Below are positions 30,280 through 35,962 of a stretch of DNA of 35,962 bases, in pieces. The notes beneath the pieces were generated by a model that was not told the DNA's origin, did not search any database, and worked only from the letters and a program-made list of their open reading frames with translations. Origin of the DNA: Oscillospiraceae bacterium (lineage in GTDB: Bacteria; Bacillota; Clostridia; Oscillospirales; Ruminococcaceae); the NCBI GenBank assembly GCA_017438745.1, contig JAFRUS010000097.1, positions 1-35,962 on the forward strand. Reading direction: 5' to 3'. Numbering within the stretch: the first letter of the stretch is position 1; each line of letters starts with the position of its first letter. The position numbers and the translations under genes are program-made.

Positions 30280-33021
30280 TTATTCATCAAGCCCATCGAT
30301 ATTAACGAGAGAAGCGGATTTCAGAATTGTCAGATAATCTTTGTCCGGATCATGAGTATAATAGCTGACCGTGAATGTTTCTCCGTTAATTGCTGTGTAC
30401 ATAGTAACCAGATAACCTGTTCCGGATGAATGAGGGATCATGTAGTCGGCATAGATCTTTATACTTCCGTCATTGTTCTGTAACGGAGTACCCCATATTG
30501 CTACAGTGGCATTTTTAGCTTCGCCGATCTTATCATAATCGAAGGAATCAGGAGCGGTCTCCGGGTAGTAAGTGTATCTTACCCATTCGCCGTTTTCTGA
30601 CTTGACAGTGGTATTCCAGTGTTCGTATGGTTCTCCGGAGGAGGATTTTCCTGCAGTAAGATCAATGTCCGATACTTTGCCTGAAATGATCTTCGGGAAG
30701 GAAAGTTTATCGATCTGTTCTGTGAATTTTTCTGCTGATTCTCTGTCGGTCAGTGAGCAGAGACCATTCATGGAAGCAATGTATTTTTCAAGTTCTTCAT
30801 CGCTTTGTTCCATTGCCTGTTTTAAGCCGTTATATTCAGAAATGCTTTTTACTTCGAAACCAAGTGGCGGATCAGGGTGGTCAGTTTCGACTGGCGTTTT
30901 ATCCGGTACCGTAGTTACGGCTTTAAGAAAGTTCGTTCCTTCAAGATATCCTTGTTCTATCATAAGTATGATGAATTCCTGAATCTCAGCATTATCAATC
31001 CATGAAGCTGATTCTCCGTTATTGTAATAAACAGTCAGGGGCTTAAGCTCACCGTTTTCATCTCTGTAAATCAGTTTAAGACTTGTTTCGCATTCATCGT
31101 ATGGTTTCGGATCAATTTTGATAAGTTCGCAGTCTTTGTATAAGGCTGCATTTTTTGCAAGTTCGGTTGCTTTTTTCAGAAGAGTTTTATTTTTGAGTGT
31201 AAGTTTGCGATCATGTTTTCCAAGATTTATGAACGTTGAGATTTCTTCTTCGTATGTTGGCATTGTCACACCAGGTTTGTACTGCGGTACGTCGCTGTTA
31301 TAGCTGTTACCGTCTGCGGTGAATACGTGATAGAAATAAAGCTCTCTTTCACCGAATTGTGTGTTTACCTTTTCTTTGTTTCTGATAAGGAAAACAGGAG
31401 TGCTGTCGAATTTGTAATTGTTAAGATGAATTGATTTCAGACTGAGTTTTTCCAGCAATCCTGCTTCGAGCGTTTCCGGCCTGCAGCAGACTGAGACAAA
31501 TAAACCGTTGTACAGGAAATGAACACGGGTTCTTGTATCGGATATTATGCTTCCGTCCCATGAGGTTTCTGTTTTTGTGATTTTTCCGAATATCGCTTCG
31601 ACTGATGTGCCGTCAGTGAGTTCTATGATTTTCGTTTCACTCTGATCATATGCAAAGAAGTCGTCATCCGGTGTTTTATCCATTGCTTTCAGGAATCTGA
31701 CTGTACTTTTCGTTCCGAGTTTTTTGAATTCTTCGGAAACGTCTGTGACTTTGATGTATGAGTTGGAATCCTCATCGGCAAAATAGAAGAACAGACAAGG
31801 CTTTCCGAAAAGATCTTCGACCATAGAAATATTACCAAAACCTTCTTTATCACGCCAATCCGGTTCTTCGCCGTCTATGGCAGGAACCCATACAGAGCCG
31901 TTTCCTTTCAGTAATTCTAAGAACTTTTCAAATTCTTCGGAATGAGCGCCGATGGCTTGGTTTTCATCTTCTTTTTCGTACATAGATGCAAGAAGATTGT
32001 CGGAAAGATTTTCGTAGTCGTTAAAATGCAGATCATAATAATAACGCGGTGGTACCGATTCGGCAGGCTGATCCTCGTTTGGTTTGTCGTAATCTTCGAC
32101 ACTTACAAGAGAAGTCCAGTCAAGCCATGACTGAATATTAATATCATCAGCGTTATCAGTATAATACATTATTCTTACAGTGATATCGTTTATACCTGCG
32201 ATAATTATGTATGGATCTGTACTGCGTTCCGGCTCAGAAACAGCATACACCCTGAAGTTACCTGCATTGTTCTGAAGAGGTGTTTCATAAATGCTGCTAT
32301 TCGGCCTTTTATCTGCCCATCCCTGATACAGTTCGGACGGTTCACTGAAAGGTAAAAATTCATAGGATACACGTTTTTCATCATCGGTTTTGATACTTAT
32401 GTTTATCTTTTCATATTCCTTTTGCGTAACTGCAGATATCCCCTTGTCATATATTATCGCGTATATGTTTCCTTTTATATTCCCGAGCAGTGAAACCTTA
32501 TCTACTGCACTTATGAATTCTTCTGCCTGTTTTTTGGTTCTGATTCCGTTGTTTGTTTTTATCAGATATTTGCTGAATTCTTCGCTGTCGAGTTCAAGAG
32601 CCTCTTTCAGTTCTCTGTATTCCGAAGAACTACCTGACGTAATAAAGAAATCATACGGCATTTTAGACGGATCGTTTTCCGGAATATTCTCCAGTGATGG
32701 TATCTTCTTTGACAGGAACTGTCTGATTTTTGCCAGATCAGCAAGATTGACTTCACCGGTATCATCAACATCAGCGGCTTTCATCTGTTCATCTGAAAGT
32801 TCTCTGTCTCCGATAAGTGCAAGGGAAAGTTCTGTGAGATCAGTAACATCAACAATGCCGTCTGCTGTAATATCGCCTTTTGTTATTTTCGCACTGTCAG
32901 TTTCCGGTGCGTCTGTTGCCGGAGGATTTGTTTCTGCAGTATCCTGTTCAAGGGCATATGCCGGCATGACTGTCGCTGCCGCCAGTGAAAGACACAGAAT
33001 AAATGATATAGTTTTTTTCAT
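30280..33021 (-). CDS. Large secreted dockerin protein with internal duplication
   Basis: The 913-residue protein has a signal peptide (about 1-24) and a complete type I dockerin near the N-terminus (about 48-105: DITADGIVDVTDLTELSLAL and DVDDTGEVNLADLAKIRQFL). The rest is a repeated unknown domain. The segment about 130-320 (SEYRELKEALELDSEEFSKYL, TPLQNNAGNFRVYA) is echoed at about 720-905 (SEYNGLKQAMEQSDEELEKYI, TPLQNNDGSIKIYA), with another divergent copy between. It is likely attached to the cell surface or a scaffold through cohesin. No enzyme motif was found. AAAGGGG precedes ATG 33021. The 3' end abuts repeat copy 9. Confidence 0.8.
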   Translation of the reverse strand: MKKTISFILCLSLAAATVMPAYALEQDTAETNPPATDAPETDSAKITKGDITADGIVDVTDLTELSLALIGDRELSDEQMKAADVDDTGEVNLADLAKIRQFLSKKIPSLENIPENDPSKMPYDFFITSGSSSEYRELKEALELDSEEFSKYLIKTNNGIRTKKQAEEFISAVDKVSLLGNIKGNIYAIIYDKGISAVTQKEYEKINISIKTDDEKRVSYEFLPFSEPSELYQGWADKRPNSSIYETPLQNNAGNFRVYAVSEPERSTDPYIIIAGINDITVRIMYYTDNADDINIQSWLDWTSLVSVEDYDKPNEDQPAESVPPRYYYDLHFNDYENLSDNLLASMYEKEDENQAIGAHSEEFEKFLELLKGNGSVWVPAIDGEEPDWRDKEGFGNISMVEDLFGKPCLFFYFADEDSNSYIKVTDVSEEFKKLGTKSTVRFLKAMDKTPDDDFFAYDQSETKIIELTDGTSVEAIFGKITKTETSWDGSIISDTRTRVHFLYNGLFVSVCCRPETLEAGLLEKLSLKSIHLNNYKFDSTPVFLIRNKEKVNTQFGERELYFYHVFTADGNSYNSDVPQYKPGVTMPTYEEEISTFINLGKHDRKLTLKNKTLLKKATELAKNAALYKDCELIKIDPKPYDECETSLKLIYRDENGELKPLTVYYNNGESASWIDNAEIQEFIILMIEQGYLEGTNFLKAVTTVPDKTPVETDHPDPPLGFEVKSISEYNGLKQAMEQSDEELEKYIASMNGLCSLTDRESAEKFTEQIDKLSFPKIISGKVSDIDLTAGKSSSGEPYEHWNTTVKSENGEWVRYTYYPETAPDSFDYDKIGEAKNATVAIWGTPLQNNDGSIKIYADYMIPHSSGTGYLVTMYTAINGETFTVSYYTHDPDKDYLTILKSASLVNIDGLDE

Positions 33022-33171
33022 GGTAAAACCCCTTTCTGAAAAAAGATATGGTTTAGAATGATTCTCTTATCAATATAGTGTATAAAAATCTTCGCAGCTA
33101 ACACTGAAAAACAAACATTGTAAGCTTTTATAAATTCAGTGATAGAAAATTGGCAATTATAACGAATGAAG

Positions 33172-33270
33172 GTAGTCTTCACCCCTGCGGGCCGAAGACT
33201 GCTATAGAAAAACCGGACTGCGGTCACCGCAGTCCGGTTTATTAACCGCGCCGAAAGGCGCATCATTTTT
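33172..33270 (+). repeat. Composite repeat, copy 10
   Basis: First hairpin: 33174-33200. Terminator: 14-base arms 33210-33223 and 33227-33240, identical in stem to copy 9. Third hairpin: GCGCC/GGCGC 33248-33261. Its 3' border ATCATTTT contains the stop codon of the minus-strand Fic gene (33263-33265). Confidence 0.85.
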
Positions 33271-34030
33271 TTATCAGATCCTTTGCACTGACTTCAGTTC
33301 TGTCATATTCAATTCCGAAATAATCAAGTATCGCTTTCATGTCATCCTGCTTTGAAAGAAAAACATCCAGAAGACGTTCTTTCATTCCGGAAGTCTGCCA
33401 TTCCTTTAATCCGAAGTAGTAGAAATACTTGATATGATCATCAATATAGAACGGAACGATATCATTTTCAAGGCACTGCTTGAGCATAAGAAGTCTGCCG
33501 ACACGTCCGTTTCCGTCGTAGAAAGGATGTATCTTTTCAAACCGTGCATGGAAATCTGCAATATCATAAAGATCGTGTTCCGGTTTGCTGTTGTAGTCAG
33601 AGATAAGTTTTTTAATCAGTCCGGATACATCATCCGGTGAAGCAGTCTGTATCTCTCCGACTTCATTGGCATATTTCTTGTATTCACCGATCACGGCATA
33701 GTCGGCATCATCGACCATGATACCGTTTTTCAGCATACGGTGAACATTTTTTATGTATTCTTCCGTTACCGGTTCAGAGACAGTATCGATTATATGATCA
33801 AAGCATCTGAAATGATTTGAAGTTTCAAATACGTCATTTACAGGAACTGTACCGTCGATGGTATGAGTTTCGTAAATGTATCTTGTCTGTTCATGAGTCA
33901 GCCTGCTGCCTTCGATATGGTTTGAATTGAAGGCAAAATCGACCTGCATACGGTTATAGATGCTGCCTTTGATTTTGTTTTTCTTTTCCGAAACAAGGAG
34001 CGGCAGCAGAGTTCGTTTATTTTCTGGCAT
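33263..34030 (-). CDS. Fic family protein with N-terminal inhibitory helix
   Basis: The 255-residue protein has the complete Fic motif HPFYDGNGRVGR at 168-179, with catalytic H168. An N-terminal inhibition motif S36-x-x-x-E40-G41 (NSNHIEGS) is present, so it is a class II, self-inhibited Fic protein. Such enzymes usually transfer AMP to a target hydroxyl. A C-terminal tail follows the Fic core. It lies 32 bases after the AAA/nuclease gene and is probably cotranscribed with it. Its stop codon is provided by the border of repeat copy 10. The target protein is unknown. Confidence 0.92.
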   Translation of the reverse strand: MPENKRTLLPLLVSEKKNKIKGSIYNRMQVDFAFNSNHIEGSRLTHEQTRYIYETHTIDGTVPVNDVFETSNHFRCFDHIIDTVSEPVTEEYIKNVHRMLKNGIMVDDADYAVIGEYKKYANEVGEIQTASPDDVSGLIKKLISDYNSKPEHDLYDIADFHARFEKIHPFYDGNGRVGRLLMLKQCLENDIVPFYIDDHIKYFYYFGLKEWQTSGMKERLLDVFLSKQDDMKAILDYFGIEYDRTEVSAKDLIKK

Positions 34031-34062
34031 GATAGATCATCCTCATGGTTTTGTGTATTGTC

Positions 34063-35736
34063 TTATGCATGTTCGATTTTACAGCTATGATGCTTGAAAT
34101 CCGGTGAATCACTCGGAGCATCTTTATCATAATTGATACCCACAATAAGTATATTTCCTTTGTAATGCTCCAGTTTTTCAGGATACTGCTTATTTTTTAT
34201 CTGTTCAACTGCACTGTCTGCATCTTTGTTGTATTTCAGTTCGATAAGCAGTGCAGGTTTATCCGGATATTTCGGCGACGGAAGATATATGATATCCGCA
34301 TATCCTTTTCCGGTTGCAAGTTCCTGTATTGTTGTGTAGTATTTCTGTGCGGCGTAGTAAGCGTACTGTATCGCATAACTAAGAGCGGCTTCGCTGTTGT
34401 ATGTTTTGCTTTCAGTTCGGTTGTGCGCTTTTTCAAGAAGTTCAGCAACTCTGATCTCATCCGATTCCCATGTAGCCTTAAGCAACTCCTGTGAAATTCT
34501 GAATGATTCGAAAGTTGTTATCCATTCGGATGATTTGGTAGAGGTCCTGAATTCATCGAGTATTTCACGGTTGGGGATAAATACTTCGCTTTTTATGTCA
34601 TCAAATCCCAGATAACCAAGATGGACAAGCAGTGAGAGTATATCATCTCTTCCGGAAAAAGTGGTCATGTCGTTCTGATAGGTGGAAGTATCTATTTCAA
34701 CTCTTCCGCCGTCCATAAGGAGGGCCACAGCATCTTTCAGACCGTCGTAATCTTTCCGGATGTATTCAGCAAGAGCTTCGTAGGTTTCGGTTTTGTTCCA
34801 GTAGTTCTTTATAACACCGGTTGTAACGGCTTCTACAACGGAAAGAGGACTGTACAGAGAATATCTTTTAGCTTCAGGTGATTTTCCTGTAGCTTTAAGT
34901 TCGCTGTGCCCCGGATCAGGAGGTATGATATCACTGACATCATACCCGTCATACCAGCTTCTTATATTTTCATAATCACGTCCGTAACTGCTGCACAGTT
35001 CTGAAACTTCATCTTCTGTAAATCCGGTAAATCTCGCAAGTTCTCTTGGAAACATCATCGAGTATTCCGTAAACATATTAAGAGCAGAATGCTGGCCGTA
35101 CTTTTTGATTGGCAGGATACCTGTCATATATGCAAGAGCGATATTATTATTGTCTTTCATAAGATTGCGGAGAAAATCGAGATACTCTGTCTGACCTTCA
35201 TTGTCATCCGGTCTTGCCCTGAAAACAGCATCCCATTCGTCTATAACAATTACGATCTGTTTCTTTTTTTCCGAGTACGCATCGTCAAGAGTCTGGATAA
35301 GGTCAGCTTCATTATAATAATCCTTGTCAGGATAAGCCTGTTTTATTTCTCTTGATACAAGGCACTGAAGCTTTGAGAGAGATTCACTGACGGAAATATT
35401 CTTTTTGAAAAATCTTGTCATAACAAGACGGATCACGTCGAAACTGCCGAGATATCTGTCCCATGTTTGCTCCGGTTTGTTTGGCTCAGGATTTATCTTT
35501 GCTATTTTTAAATTTTCAAACATATCTCTGTTTTCAGAGGTGCAGCTGTAATATGCACACAGCATATCGACAGTTGTTGTTTTACCAAATCTCCGTGGGC
35601 GGGAAACACTGACATATTTCTTTTTCGTTTTTACGACTTTGTTGAGATAGTATATCATTTCGGTTTTATCTACGTATATTTCAGAATTTATAGCTTCTTC
35701 AAAGTCATTTTTTGATGGATTAAGATATGTTCCCAC
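34063..35736 (-). CDS. AAA-ATPase-like protein with PD-(D/E)XK nuclease domain
   Basis: The 557-residue protein begins GTYLNPSKNDFEEAINSEIY after the initiator, the family start, followed by the Walker A variant PRRFGKTTT (about 50) and Walker B IVIVIDEWDAVF (about 170). These mark the AAA-ATPase_like (PF09820) domain. The C-terminal PDDEXK_9 (PF08011, formerly DUF1703) domain shows GYADIIYLPS and ALLIELKYNK (about 490-520), the D...ExK nuclease core. GTG 35736 is chosen because GAGG is eight bases upstream and its product starts like the family. The function is unknown. It shares an operon with the Fic gene. Confidence 0.88.
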   Translation of the reverse strand: MGTYLNPSKNDFEEAINSEIYVDKTEMIYYLNKVVKTKKKYVSVSRPRRFGKTTTVDMLCAYYSCTSENRDMFENLKIAKINPEPNKPEQTWDRYLGSFDVIRLVMTRFFKKNISVSESLSKLQCLVSREIKQAYPDKDYYNEADLIQTLDDAYSEKKKQIVIVIDEWDAVFRARPDDNEGQTEYLDFLRNLMKDNNNIALAYMTGILPIKKYGQHSALNMFTEYSMMFPRELARFTGFTEDEVSELCSSYGRDYENIRSWYDGYDVSDIIPPDPGHSELKATGKSPEAKRYSLYSPLSVVEAVTTGVIKNYWNKTETYEALAEYIRKDYDGLKDAVALLMDGGRVEIDTSTYQNDMTTFSGRDDILSLLVHLGYLGFDDIKSEVFIPNREILDEFRTSTKSSEWITTFESFRISQELLKATWESDEIRVAELLEKAHNRTESKTYNSEAALSYAIQYAYYAAQKYYTTIQELATGKGYADIIYLPSPKYPDKPALLIELKYNKDADSAVEQIKNKQYPEKLEHYKGNILIVGINYDKDAPSDSPDFKHHSCKIEHA

Positions 35737-35776
35737 TTCATTCACCTCGCATTTTACTGTTTTGAATATCATTATT

Positions 35777-35805
35777 AGCATACCATAATATTAAGGTAAA
35801 ATCAA
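35777..35805 (-). promoter_or_regulatory. Promoter of AAA/nuclease-Fic operon
   Basis: TTGATT (35800-35805) and TATGCT (35777-35782) on the minus strand, 17 bases apart; both hexamers are imperfect. It excludes the more upstream in-frame ATG at 35781 as a start. Confidence 0.45.
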
Positions 35806-35868
35806 TAGAAGCTGAATTCTCGTATGTGTCAAGTGTTTGTTGGCATTTTACTGCAATTTCCAAATTAG

Positions 35869-35962
35869 CTACATAGCATGGAATATACTGGTGGATGTCG
35901 AGCCGTATTTTAATGCGACAGGGTATACTTCTCCTGTGATAATCAGGCTGGCAATCCCACAA
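35869..35962 (-). CDS. Possible 3' end of an upstream minus-strand gene
   Basis: A minus-strand frame is open from the window edge to TAG at 35871-35869, encoding about 30 residues with a plausible protein-like sequence (TGEVYPVALKYGSTSTSIFH). It would end about 65 bases before the promoter of the AAA/nuclease operon. The plus strand also has a short open frame here, so the call is weak. Confidence 0.3.
   Translation of the reverse strand, partial: CGIASLIITGEVYPVALKYGSTSTSIFHAM

Noticed and set aside
32390..33061. 223-codon ORF opposite the large dockerin gene
   Set aside because: Antisense frame; Ser/Phe-rich shadow of an acidic coding strand.
11121..33270. Integron attC sites
   Set aside because: Repeats keep one orientation while genes occur on both strands, no RYYYAAC/GTTRRRY core was seen and no integron integrase is present.
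35738..35962. 74-codon minus-strand ORF at the right edge
   Set aside because: TTG start at the window edge, and it overlaps the promoter and ribosome site of the AAA/nuclease gene; another frame looks more protein-like.
1..35962. tRNA, rRNA, insertion sequences or prophage genes
   Set aside because: No cloverleaf ends, rRNA segments, transposase motifs or phage structural genes were recognised on reading; this was done by eye only.

Overview
The window looks like a chromosomal segment of a fibre-degrading Clostridia member close to Ruminococcus (R. flavefaciens/R. albus-like). The reasons are two secreted proteins with type I dockerin repeats, a GH94 cellobiose-phosphorylase-type enzyme, Thr/Glu-rich surface linkers, Gram-positive Shine-Dalgarno sites, and strong TTGACA/TATAAT promoters. 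No rRNA, tRNA, transposase, integrase or classical CRISPR array was seen. Genus is inferred from gene content; no database search was possible.

Region by region. 1-6.1 kb: a membrane-anchored metallophosphoesterase, then a Bce-type antimicrobial-peptide detoxification module (response regulator, intramembrane-sensing kinase, a small membrane protein, ABC ATPase and permease). An inverted-repeat operator lies ahead of the transporter genes. 6.1-8.0 kb, minus strand: a peroxide-response operon of OhrR-type repressor, glutathione peroxidase and nitroreductase, with a palindrome over the promoter -10. 8.0-11.1 kb, minus strand: thiazole synthesis genes thiS, thiG, thiH and a ThiE/TenI homologue, behind a consensus promoter and a leader terminator but no recognisable TPP riboswitch. 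11.3-13.0 kb: a Schlafen/AlbA-type ATP-binding regulator with GC-alternating palindromes in its promoter region. 13.0-18.1 kb: GH94 phosphorylase, a lipoprotein, and a dockerin/DUF4214/transglutaminase-like secreted protein. 18.2-19.9 kb: a DUF2975 protein, a small HTH regulator and a membrane protein.

19.9-35.7 kb is an accessory island. It holds two DUF4143-type ATPases, an Imm11-like orphan immunity protein, two ECF sigma/anti-sigma pairs, a two-gene HipA-like toxin-antitoxin remnant, a large dockerin protein, a Fic protein and an AAA-ATPase/PD-(D/E)XK protein. One anti-sigma carries a class A PBP-like transpeptidase domain without its catalytic lysine.

Two signals stand out. First, a composite repeat of about 90-100 bp (hairpin, bidirectional terminator hairpin, small GC hairpin), always in the same orientation, occurs about ten times between 11.1 and 33.3 kb. 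It mostly sits at gene ends, has compensatory stem changes between copies, and sometimes supplies a gene's stop codon. Second, both DUF4143 ATPase genes are preceded by three direct repeats with exactly 33-bp period built over a core promoter. The repeat sequence differs between the two loci but the architecture is the same, which suggests a shared, locus-specific autoregulatory design.
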